A stretch of DNA of 19,178 nucleotides from assembly GCA_030689795.1 (NCBI GenBank), contig JAUYEO010000130.1:1-19178 (forward strand), read 5' to 3'. The notes under the pieces were generated by a model. That model saw only the letters and a list, made by a program, of their open reading frames with translations. It was not told the origin of the DNA and made no database searches. This stretch comes from Desulfobacterales bacterium. GTDB taxonomy: Bacteria; Desulfobacterota; Desulfobacteria; Desulfobacterales; RPRI01. Of this stretch, positions 1 to 6,725 are shown piece after piece (the stretch's first letter is position 1; every line of letters starts with the position of its first letter). The translations under genes and the position numbers were made by a program.

Positions 1-866
1 GCCTTATCCTCATCGGTAAGCTTCTGGTAGAACTCCTGCCAGAGGCTGATGAACCGTTCGAAGTCAATCAGCTCCACGTGGACGTGGGAGCTTCTTGCCG
101 TCGTCTTGGCATCGGAGGTAAAACCGTTCGTTGAGACAAAGATTCCCACATCTCCGTCTTTCTGGAGAAGCCCCATGAGTTCGCGAATCTCTTTAACAGA
201 TGCGGATGAATCGCGGTGCTTGATCTGTATTTTTATGCGGGGAGTCGTCGTACCGAGGGGATCCTGGTAGGCCACAACATCGATGCCGCCGTCTTTGCCG
301 CGAGGGGCGATAAAAGGGGTATGGTACCCCATGCCGCGCAGCAGCGCGGCCACGAGGTCTTGGAATTCGTAGGGCGTTTTTGCCTCGATGTATTTTCGCA
401 GACCGTCCAAAGCCAGTTGCTCCACTTCTTCAAGGGTGATTTCTCGTGCCCTGGCCCCTTCCTCGATGACCGGTTCTTCCAAACTTTTTTCGTCGTCAAC
501 GGGTTCGCCGACTTTTTTCTTCCAATCACGATAGGCTTTGGTGGCCTCGTCAAGCAGGCCGCGTTCACCAAGGGCAATGGCGGCTTCTCCTTCCTTCGTC
601 AGGAACCAGACTCCTTTCTGTTTGACCAGAAAACCGGCTTTGATGCAGTCGATCGAGAAGAAATGGAGAATGGAAATCCATCGAACATATCCCGATTTCT
701 CGTACGTTTCCAGGTCCCAGGGATCAAGCGGCACCGCTTGGGACACACGAGCGATAACTTCCTTGCCCGGCAATTCACCCCCGGCGTCTTTTAAGGTTTT
801 CAAGGCGGCATAGATTACCTTTGCGGCTAACGCCCGTGACTTGGATAAATCCTTATTTTTTAACAT
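1..866 (-). CDS. mrr: Mrr-family type IV restriction endonuclease (3' end beyond the window)
   Basis: Reading the minus strand from ATG 866-864 gives 288 codons with no stop before the left edge, so the C-terminus is missing. Residues 1-100 look like the Mrr N-terminal winged-helix domain. Residues about 160-275 look like the Mrr catalytic domain: YEFQDLVAALL (166-176), RGKDGGIDVV with the probable metal-binding Asp196, and IQIKHR with the Q-x-K pair Gln214/Lys216, which replaces E-x-K in Mrr enzymes. A charged linker rich in Glu (about 115-145) joins the domains. Known Mrr proteins cut modified, often methylated, DNA. E. coli Mrr is about 300 residues, so only a short tail should be missing. 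GGAGGT at 872-877 sets the start. Sampled stretches are about 50-68% GC against about 42% in the leu genes, which may indicate transfer (inference). No methyltransferase or other restriction gene is visible beside it. Confidence 0.85.
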   Translation of the reverse strand, partial: MLKNKDLSKSRALAAKVIYAALKTLKDAGGELPGKEVIARVSQAVPLDPWDLETYEKSGYVRWISILHFFSIDCIKAGFLVKQKGVWFLTKEGEAAIALGERGLLDEATKAYRDWKKKVGEPVDDEKSLEEPVIEEGARAREITLEEVEQLALDGLRKYIEAKTPYEFQDLVAALLRGMGYHTPFIAPRGKDGGIDVVAYQDPLGTTTPRIKIQIKHRDSSASVKEIRELMGLLQKDGDVGIFVSTNGFTSDAKTTARSSHVHVELIDFERFISLWQEFYQKLTDEDK

Positions 867-1124
867 GATAGACCTCCATGTGCTATTTACTCTTTCCTTC
901 CAAGATTCCTATTTCTTCCTCATGTTGAAGAACAATTATTAATCATTATCCCTTTTATGCTACATGCCCGGCAATACTTTCTTTTGTCACAAGCTTCCGC
1001 AGCAGGGAATTATTGGTAATCTGTCTCGAACCTTTCTTCTACAGCCTAAACGCCTACAGCCTATCCACCAGAGCAGTTACCATGAGATACGTAAACTTTT
1101 GCCGGTAATTTTACAATATTTATC
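867..1124. other. Intergenic region between mrr and the ilv promoter
   Basis: This stretch separates the divergent mrr gene and ilv cluster. It holds the candidate mrr promoter and a short sequence at about 1040-1067 with two copies of CTACAGCCTA, similar to the AGGCTGTAGACTATTAG motif near 5000. I see no credible gene in it. Confidence 0.5.
945..974 (-). promoter_or_regulatory. Candidate promoter of the Mrr-like gene
   Basis: On the minus strand TTGCCG (969-974) is followed after 18 bases by GATAAT (945-950), a fair sigma70-type match about 80 bases upstream of the mrr start codon. This is pattern matching only, and the spacing is slightly longer than ideal. Confidence 0.35.
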
Positions 1125-1153
1125 TTGACACGAATATTTATGGCTGTTATTAA
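1125..1153 (+). promoter_or_regulatory. Promoter of the ilv-leu cluster
   Basis: A perfect -35 hexamer TTGACA (1125-1130) is followed after exactly 17 bases by TATTAA (1148-1153), a good -10 box. Transcription would start near 1160, just upstream of the leader peptide start at 1187. The position directly in front of the leader peptide and attenuator supports the call. Confidence 0.75.
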
Positions 1154-1186
1154 AGGGTCAAAATTAAGGATTGAAGCATACATCAA

Positions 1187-1285
1187 ATGAAAAACTTATC
1201 CATTAACAACCTTGTCGGCATTATTATTCTCCTCCTAGTCGGGATAATTATTCCCTTGGGAGGAAACGGGTTGGTAATGGATTAG
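1187..1285 (+). CDS. ilvL: ilv leader peptide (32 aa), attenuation sensor
   Basis: ATG at 1187 opens a 32-codon frame ending with TAG at 1283-1285. The peptide begins MKNLSINNLVG and continues IIILLLVGIIIPL before ending GNGLVMD. By my count 17 of the 32 residues are Ile, Leu or Val, including runs of three Ile, three Leu, one Val and three Ile. This composition, the promoter upstream and the intrinsic terminator 28 bases downstream are the marks of a branched-chain amino acid leader peptide as in the enterobacterial ilv and leu operons. Slow translation of the Ile/Leu/Val codons would signal scarcity of charged tRNAs. The Shine-Dalgarno sequence is weak: AAGGA at 1166-1170 is rather far, and GAAG at 1173-1176 is closer. 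The peptide probably has no function after synthesis. The symbol is given by analogy. Confidence 0.85.
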   Translation: MKNLSINNLVGIIILLLVGIIIPLGGNGLVMD

Positions 1286-1352
1286 TTTTTAACCTTACAA
1301 AATAAATACAAAAACCGTTATCAGCCCAAAAAGCTGATAACGGTTTTTTTTT
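1200..1352 (+). promoter_or_regulatory. Transcription attenuator with four alternative pairing segments
   Basis: Four segments can be paired by eye. Segment 1 (1200-1212, within leader codons 5-9) pairs with segment 2 (1268-1280, GGGTTGGTAATGG) over 13 positions with one A.G mismatch. Segment 2 also pairs with segment 3 (1315-1327, CCGTTATCAGCCC) over 13 uninterrupted positions including three G.U pairs. Segment 3 overlaps the left arm of the terminator, which closes with segment 4 (1333-1345). The Ile/Leu/Val codon run (1211-1252) lies in the loop between segments 1 and 2. A ribosome stalled there would cover segment 1, free segment 2 to capture segment 3 and prevent termination. A ribosome reaching the stop codon would mask segment 2 and allow the 3:4 terminator. 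The pairings are seen directly; the mechanism is inferred from the classic amino acid operon model. Confidence 0.8.
1313..1352 (+). terminator. Intrinsic terminator of the ilv attenuator
   Basis: AACCGTTATCAGC (1313-1325) and GCTGATAACGGTT (1333-1345) form a perfect 13-bp stem with a 7-base loop CCAAAAA. A run of nine T residues starts at 1344. Flanking A residues at 1310-1312 can extend the stem into the T run. It lies between the leader stop codon and ilvB, about 100 bases before the ilvB start. Confidence 0.9.
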
Positions 1353-1451
1353 GAGAAAACACCGATAAAAAGTGATCTCGTAAAAAGGCGATGTCTTCGG
1401 CAAGCGAAGGAGCGGTAATAAAATAATATCACGGCACACTCAGGGGAATTT

Positions 1452-3158
1452 ATGAAAGAAAATAATGAAGATCAAATGCTGACGGGCGCCCAGATCCTTA
1501 TGAGAATATTAAAGGATGAAGGAGTCGATACTATCTTCGGGTATCCCGGCGGTGCAGTTATAGATATTTATGACGAGCTTTCAAGAACGGATATACGGCA
1601 TATCCTTGTCCGTCATGAACAGGGGGCTGTCCATGCGGCAGACGGGTACGCAAGGGCAAAAGGCAAAACAGGCGTATGTCTTGTAACTTCGGGCCCGGGG
1701 GCGACCAATACTGTCACTGGGATAGCGTCGGCATACATGGATTCGATACCAGTAGTGATAATTACCGGGCAGGTACCAACTCACCTTATCGGCAACGACG
1801 CTTTCCAGGAAGTCGACATAGTAGGTATCACTAGACCGTGCACCAAACACAATTACCTTGTAAAAACGGCTGAAGAGCTGGCGGGAGTTCTGAAGGAGGC
1901 TTTCTATATAGCGAGGTCGGGACGTCCCGGTCCTGTTCTTGTAGATATTCCTAAAAACATTACGAAAGCGAAAGTTCCTTTCAGAATGCCTGAGGAGGTG
2001 AATTTAAGGTCATATAAACCGACTTATAACCCGAACCAGAAGCAACTTCAGAAAATCACAGGTCTTATAGCCGAAAGCGAAAGGCCGGTAATCTTTGCCG
2101 GAGGGGGAGTAGTTCTGTCAAAAGGCTCTAACGAACTGACCGAACTCGCGAGAAAAGCAATGATCCCCGTCACAACATCGCTGATGGGACTCGGAGCTTT
2201 CCCGGCTTCCGATCCTCTGTGGCTTGGAATGATAGGAATGCACGGCACATACCAGGCTAATATGTCGGTGGGCGACTGCGATCTCCTCCTTGCAATCGGC
2301 GTCAGGTTTGACGACCGGGTTACAGGCAAGACCGATTCATTCGCACCCAACGCAAAAATAGTTCATATTGATATAGACCCGACATCGATACGTAAAACAA
2401 TTTCTGTCTCGGTCCCTGTTGTAGGCGATTGCAGGCTTACACTCGATCATCTTAATCGGATGCTCGACCAAAAAGAAATTGGCGACTTACATCAAAGAAG
2501 AGAAAAATGGCTGAACCGGATCGGGGAGTGGAAAAAATCGAACCCCCTTTCATATCAGCAGGGCGATATCATCAAACCTCAATACGTTATTGACACTCTT
2601 TTTAAGCTTACAAAGGGTCAGGCGATAATAACGACCGAAGTCGGTCAGAACCAGATGTGGGCAGCCCAGTATTACCACTTCGACAGGCCAGGGCACTTCA
2701 TAACTTCAGGCGGTCTCGGATGCATGGGCTTCGGGCTTCCTGCGGCAATCGGAGCCCAGGTGGCGTGCCCCGATAAACTGGTAGTTGATATCGCAGGCGA
2801 CGGAAGCATCCAGATGAATATTCAGGAGATGGCAACGGCGGTTCAGTATTCTCTTCCGGTCAAGATAGTTATACTGAACAACAGGTATCTCGGCATGGTA
2901 AGGCAATGGCAGGAACTTTTTTACGGAAAAAGGTACTCGTTCACCGCAATGGAGCACGCTCCCGATTTTGTCAAGCTTGCCGAAGCGTACGGAGCAGTGG
3001 GTTTAAGGGCAACAAAACCTGAAGAGGTAAGGCCGGTTCTAAGCGAAGGGCTTGCTTCGGATAAAACAGTTATTATGGATTTTATGGTTGAAAGAGAAGA
3101 AAGCGTATATCCCATGGTTCCCGCTGAAGCGCCCATCACCGAAATGCTTCTGGTCTGA
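1452..3158 (+). CDS. ilvB: Acetolactate synthase, large catalytic subunit
   Basis: This thiamine-diphosphate enzyme (EC 2.2.1.6) condenses two pyruvates, or pyruvate with 2-oxobutyrate, in the first shared step of valine, leucine and isoleucine synthesis. At 568 residues it has the normal length. The N-terminal domain has IFGYPGGAVIDIYDEL (28-43) and the catalytic glutamate Glu56 in VRHEQGAVHAADGYARA, followed by TSGPGATN (79-86). The C-terminal domain holds the cofactor and Mg-binding motif GDGS (449-452) through NN (476-477). The central domain (about 195-340) would bind FAD. AGGGGAA at 1442-1448 precedes the ATG. It is the first structural gene after the attenuator and is followed 36 bases later by ilvN. 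Confidence 0.96.
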   Translation: MKENNEDQMLTGAQILMRILKDEGVDTIFGYPGGAVIDIYDELSRTDIRHILVRHEQGAVHAADGYARAKGKTGVCLVTSGPGATNTVTGIASAYMDSIPVVIITGQVPTHLIGNDAFQEVDIVGITRPCTKHNYLVKTAEELAGVLKEAFYIARSGRPGPVLVDIPKNITKAKVPFRMPEEVNLRSYKPTYNPNQKQLQKITGLIAESERPVIFAGGGVVLSKGSNELTELARKAMIPVTTSLMGLGAFPASDPLWLGMIGMHGTYQANMSVGDCDLLLAIGVRFDDRVTGKTDSFAPNAKIVHIDIDPTSIRKTISVSVPVVGDCRLTLDHLNRMLDQKEIGDLHQRREKWLNRIGEWKKSNPLSYQQGDIIKPQYVIDTLFKLTKGQAIITTEVGQNQMWAAQYYHFDRPGHFITSGGLGCMGFGLPAAIGAQVACPDKLVVDIAGDGSIQMNIQEMATAVQYSLPVKIVILNNRYLGMVRQWQELFYGKRYSFTAMEHAPDFVKLAEAYGAVGLRATKPEEVRPVLSEGLASDKTVIMDFMVEREESVYPMVPAEAPITEMLLV

Positions 3159-3194
3159 TTTATAGGAATCAAAGGAGACAAAAAGGAATTTATT

Positions 3195-3674
3195 ATGGCG
3201 GAAGATAAACATGTACTAACAATGCTGGTGGACAACAAGCCTGGCGTTCTTTCCCGGGTGGTTGGCCTCTTCAGCGGGCGGGGATTCAATATTGACAGTT
3301 TATGTGTTGCCGAAACCATCGATCCGCTTATTTCACGAATTACAATTGTCACCAGGGCTTCTGCGCTTGAAATGGAGCAGATAGAAAAGCAGCTGAATAA
3401 GCTCATAAACGTAATAAAACTGCGAACTGTTTCCGGGCCGAAATCGGTACAGAGAGAAATGGCTCTCATATATGTCATGGCAAAAAACGGCCAGAGGTCC
3501 GAAATATTGAGAATCGTCGATATCTTCAGGGGAAAAATAATAGATGTGGGTCAGGAACATTTTATTATTGAAGTGACCGGCAATGAAGAGAAAATATCCG
3601 CGATCATAAATCTCTTAAAACCCATGGGAATCAAGAAACTGGCAAAAACAGGCACCGTAGCTCTGTTCAGATAA
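3195..3674 (+). CDS. ilvN: Acetolactate synthase, small regulatory subunit
   Basis: This 159-residue protein has an N-terminal ACT domain (about 6-80; DNKPGVLSRVVGLFSGRGFN at 13-32) and the C-terminal domain typical of the family (ALIYVMAKN near 94, ending GTVALFR). In the family it activates the large subunit and confers feedback inhibition by valine through the ACT domain. It follows ilvB by 36 bases, with purine-rich ribosome-binding sequences (AAAGGAG near 3171-3177 and AAAAGGAA closer to the ATG). IlvB and IlvN are presumably made in a fixed ratio from one transcript. Confidence 0.95.
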   Translation: MAEDKHVLTMLVDNKPGVLSRVVGLFSGRGFNIDSLCVAETIDPLISRITIVTRASALEMEQIEKQLNKLINVIKLRTVSGPKSVQREMALIYVMAKNGQRSEILRIVDIFRGKIIDVGQEHFIIEVTGNEEKISAIINLLKPMGIKKLAKTGTVALFR

Positions 3675-3695
3675 TTTTAAAAAATAAATAAATTT

Positions 3696-3850
3696 TGACG
3701 GTCTCAAAAAAACACAAGGTTCAGACGGCAAAGTAAAAAGCTCATTATGCAAGGCGCGCGAATCTTGAGGAATGAAGCGTGATTATTGGTACGCTGCAAT
3801 GACGAAAGATGAAGCGCAACACAGCAGAATGACTTTTTAAGAAGCCGTCA
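3696..3850 (-). repeat. Short inverted-repeat element, family A copy 1 (MITE-like)
   Basis: This 155-bp non-coding block fills most of the ilvN-ilvC gap. It starts TGACGGTCTC and ends AAGCCGTCA, so its tips are inverted copies of TGACGG. Its inner 129 bases (3722-3850) match, in reverse complement, positions 17714-17842 at about 82% by ungapped eye alignment. Shared tracts include AGACGGCAA, GTAAAAAGCTC, ATGCAAGGCG, TGAGGAATGA and GCAATGACGAA. No reading frame is conserved. It is probably a non-autonomous element; whether it affects ilvC expression cannot be seen. Confidence 0.8.
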
Positions 3851-3880
3851 GGTTTTTATACATTTAACAAGGAGAATATC

Positions 3881-4933
3881 ATGGCATTAATTGATTTCGG
3901 CGGAATTAAGGAAGAGATTATAACGGCACAGGAATTTCCAATTGAGAAGGCAAGAGGCATTTTAAAAGATGAAACTGTCGCGGTGCTCGGTTATGGAGTG
4001 CAGGGTCCCGGGCAGGCTTTAAATCTGAGGGATAACAGCATAAACGTCATTGTCGGCCAGAGAGAAGGCGGCAGATCGTGGGAACGCGCAAAATCGGACG
4101 GTTTTATACCCGGAAAAACGCTTTTCCCTCTTGAGGAGGCCGCCAGAAAAGGCACGATAATCCAGTTCCTGCTGTCGGATGCAGGCCAGGTTGCAGCATG
4201 GCCCATGATAAAGAAATGCCTCAACAAGTGTGACGCATTGTGTTTCTCACACGGATTTTCGATCGTTTACAAGGACCAGACAGGCATTATCCCGCCCGGA
4301 TATGTTGATGTCGTTCTTGCCGCCCCTAAAGGTTCGGGGCGCACCGTCCGCACAAACTTTGTTAACGGAAGCGGTATAAATGCGAGCTACGCCGTACACC
4401 AGGATTACACCGGAAGGGCGAAAGAAAGAATTACAGCTCTCGGCATCGCCATCGGTTCGGGCTATCTTTTTCCGACCACATTCGAAAAGGAAGTCTACAG
4501 CGATCTGACCGGCGAACGCGGAGTCTTAATGGGATGCCTTGCAGGAGTCATGGAGGCCCAGTACGATCTTTTAAGAAAGCACGGGCACAGCCCTAGTGAA
4601 GCTTTTAATGAAACTGTAGAAGAGCTGACGCAGAGTCTTATAAGGCTTGTCGCTGAAAACGGAATGGACTGGATGTTTTCAAACTGCAGCACCACTGCTC
4701 AGCGGGGCGCTCTTGACTGGTCTCCAAAGTTCCGCGATGCTGTGGCTCCGGTTTTCAAGAACCTGTACGAAAGCGTATTATCGGGAAAAGAGACAAAAAG
4801 GGTTCTCGAGGCAAACAGCACCCCGGATTACAGGGAAAAGCTGCAAAAGGAACTCGATGAAATCAAAAATTCTGAGATGTGGAAAGCGGGAGCAGCAGTC
4901 CGGTCGCTCCGGCCCGAAAACAGGATAAAATAA
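3881..4933 (+). CDS. ilvC: Ketol-acid reductoisomerase, Bacteroidetes/fungal Ilv5-like class I type
   Basis: This NADPH- and Mg-dependent enzyme (EC 1.1.1.86) rearranges and reduces acetolactate and acetohydroxybutyrate. At 350 residues it is class I length. The nucleotide-binding loop is LGYGVQGPGQALNLRD (36-51), SHGF has His124, and the expected metal ligands are Asp208 and Glu212 (SDLTGERG) with Glu244 and Glu248 (AFNETVEELTQSL). Wording such as LRDN, APKGSGRTVR, AIGSGYLF, GHSPSEAFNETVEE, STTAQRGALDW, PDYREKLQKEL and RSLRPEN is what I know from Bacteroidetes IlvC and yeast Ilv5. It differs from the usual proteobacterial class I form (GYGSQGHAHALNL, APKAPGHTVR). AAGGAG lies about 6 bases before the ATG. 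The 206-base gap from ilvN holds a repeat element. Confidence 0.95.
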   Translation: MALIDFGGIKEEIITAQEFPIEKARGILKDETVAVLGYGVQGPGQALNLRDNSINVIVGQREGGRSWERAKSDGFIPGKTLFPLEEAARKGTIIQFLLSDAGQVAAWPMIKKCLNKCDALCFSHGFSIVYKDQTGIIPPGYVDVVLAAPKGSGRTVRTNFVNGSGINASYAVHQDYTGRAKERITALGIAIGSGYLFPTTFEKEVYSDLTGERGVLMGCLAGVMEAQYDLLRKHGHSPSEAFNETVEELTQSLIRLVAENGMDWMFSNCSTTAQRGALDWSPKFRDAVAPVFKNLYESVLSGKETKRVLEANSTPDYREKLQKELDEIKNSEMWKAGAAVRSLRPENRIK

Positions 4934-4960
4934 GATTTATTGTATAGGAATTTCCTTTTG

Positions 4961-5060
4961 GGATGCGGATGAACGCAGAAGTTTAGACTGAAGACTATTA
5001 GGCTGTAGACTATTAGCTAACAGCCTGTCTATCTGCGGATATCGGCGAAAATCTGCGTCC
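4961..5060. repeat. Degenerate palindromic repeat between ilvC and cimA
   Basis: The 156-base gap after ilvC starts with GGATGCGGATGAACGCAGA (4961-4979) and ends with AATCTGCGTCC (5050-5060), giving imperfect inverted ends. Inside, AGGCTGT (5000-5006) and ACAGCCT (5020-5026) form a 7-bp stem. The composition suggests an intergenic repeat of the ATCTGCGGATA type. No T-run follows either stem, so it is not an obvious terminator. Confidence 0.5.
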
Positions 5061-5089
5061 TAATTTAATTTATATCTCCGGAGAGCACT

Positions 5090-6685
5090 ATGGAACAAAT
5101 CCTTTTATACGATACTACCTTAAGAGACGGAACTCAGGGGGAGAACATCAGCTTTACGGCCGATGAGAAGCTTAATATAGCCGTAATGCTCGATGACCTG
5201 GGAATGCATTACATTGAAGGAGGATGGCCCGGCTCCAATCCGAAGGACAAACAGTTTTTTGACCTTGCGAAGAGGACAAAATTTAAAAATTCCCGGCTTT
5301 CCGCATTCGGTTCAACCAGAAGGTCGGGTATCTCTCCGGAAGATGACCCGAACTTAAAAGCCCTTATTGAAAGCGGAACTACTGTTTTAACCGTTTTCGG
5401 TAAAAGCTGGAGTCTTCATATCGAGGAGATAATGGGGAATACCCTCAAAGAAAACCTTGAAATGATAAAAGAGACTGTTGAATATCTGAAGCATAATGAC
5501 CGCGAGGTCATTTATGATGCCGAACATTTTTTCGACGGATACAAAGCAAACGGCGAATACGCGCTGAAAACACTTGTTGCCGCCGCAGATGGAGGAGCGG
5601 ATATCATAACGCTTTGCGACACAAACGGCGGCACCCTCCCCTTCGAGATTGAAGATGCCATGACAGATGTACAAAACACTCTCAGCGAATATCGCATGAA
5701 AAATAAACAGGGTAAGCCTGTCAGGATAGGAATCCATGCTCACAATGACTGCGGCCTCGCGGTTGCAAATTCAATAACAGCCGTCAGGGCTGGAGCTGTC
5801 ATGGTACAGGGAACCGTAAACGGATACGGGGAAAGATGCGGAAATACGGATATGACTTCCGTCATACCTATCCTTTGCCTCAAAATGAAAAGGCCCTGTT
5901 TTAAGGATGAAAATCTTGCAAAACTGACAAGACTGTCCCGTTTCGTGGGTGAAACGGCAAACATGATACCGTTAAACAACAGGCCTTTTGTGGGGAAAAG
6001 CGCCTTTGCGCACAAGGGGGGCGTGCATGTCAGCGCAATCATGAAAGAGCCGAGAGCCTACGAGCATATGACTCCCGAGCTTGTCGGAAATACCCGCCGT
6101 GTCCTTGTTTCGGATCTTTCGGGAAAAAGCAATGTGGAGTACAAGGCAAAGGAGCTGGGCATTGAGCTCGGAGGAAACGGGTTTGACAGCCGTAAAATTG
6201 TATCTGAGATAAAGCGGCTCGAACAGGAAGGATATCAGTTCGACACTGCGGACGGCTCATTCAAGATACTGCTGGAAAAGTATACGGATCAGTTCAAACC
6301 TCTTTTTGATCTCGAATCATTCAGGGTTACGGTTGAAAAGGACAGGGACAAACCCTGTTCCGCTCACGCGACAATAAAGATATCCGTTGACGGAAAGGAA
6401 GAAATAACCGCTGCCGAAGGACACGGCCCAGTGAGCGCTCTCGATAATGCCCTGCGGAAGGCTCTCGCCAAGTTTTATTCCGATCTCGATTCAATGCGTC
6501 TTGTCGACTTCAAGGTGCGCGTGATGGACGGACGCGAGGGAACCGCTGCAAAGGTAAAAGTTTTCATTGAATCGCGGGACAAGGACGATATCTGGAGCAC
6601 CATAGGCGTTTCCGAAGATATCATAGAAGCGAGCTGGCATGCTCTTGCCGACAGTTTTCAGTATAAATTGGCAAAAAATGTATGA
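5090..6685 (+). CDS. cimA: (R)-citramalate synthase
   Basis: This DRE-TIM metallolyase family enzyme (EC 2.3.3.21) condenses pyruvate with acetyl-CoA, opening the threonine-independent route to 2-oxobutyrate and isoleucine. The signature DTTLRDGTQGE (8-18) supplies Arg12 and metal ligand Asp13. The metal-binding HxH is His216/His218 in IGIHAHNDCG. The C-terminal part (about 390-525) resembles the LeuA dimerisation and allosteric domain. At 531 residues, with GTQGENIS after the signature and GGWPGSNPKD (44-53), it matches the CimA branch rather than LeuA (GEQSPG, EAGFP). The start follows CTCCGGAGAG. It sits between ilvC and leuA in the same direction. Homocitrate synthase is a less likely alternative given the context. 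Confidence 0.92.
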   Translation: MEQILLYDTTLRDGTQGENISFTADEKLNIAVMLDDLGMHYIEGGWPGSNPKDKQFFDLAKRTKFKNSRLSAFGSTRRSGISPEDDPNLKALIESGTTVLTVFGKSWSLHIEEIMGNTLKENLEMIKETVEYLKHNDREVIYDAEHFFDGYKANGEYALKTLVAAADGGADIITLCDTNGGTLPFEIEDAMTDVQNTLSEYRMKNKQGKPVRIGIHAHNDCGLAVANSITAVRAGAVMVQGTVNGYGERCGNTDMTSVIPILCLKMKRPCFKDENLAKLTRLSRFVGETANMIPLNNRPFVGKSAFAHKGGVHVSAIMKEPRAYEHMTPELVGNTRRVLVSDLSGKSNVEYKAKELGIELGGNGFDSRKIVSEIKRLEQEGYQFDTADGSFKILLEKYTDQFKPLFDLESFRVTVEKDRDKPCSAHATIKISVDGKEEITAAEGHGPVSALDNALRKALAKFYSDLDSMRLVDFKVRVMDGREGTAAKVKVFIESRDKDDIWSTIGVSEDIIEASWHALADSFQYKLAKNV

Positions 6686-6725
6686 ATCAACAAAGACGAC
6701 TTCGTAATAAATAAGGAATATAAAA

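Noticed and set aside
216..794. 192-codon plus-strand open frame
   Set aside because: It is antisense to the Mrr-like gene, whose minus-strand frame has a strong ribosome-binding site and recognisable catalytic motifs. The plus-strand translation resembles nothing I know.
1380..1425. CTTCG/CGAAG small hairpin before ilvB as a second regulatory stem
   Set aside because: The five-pair stem is weak and not needed by the attenuator model; no T-run follows.
1248..1439. 63-codon minus-strand open frame over the attenuator
   Set aside because: It runs through the terminator hairpin and T-run, which explains its Phe/Lys-rich composition. The plus-strand regulatory reading accounts for this sequence.
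2921..3478. 185-codon minus-strand open frame across the ilvB-ilvN junction
   Set aside because: It is antisense to two well-supported genes, Ser/Ile-rich and without family resemblance.
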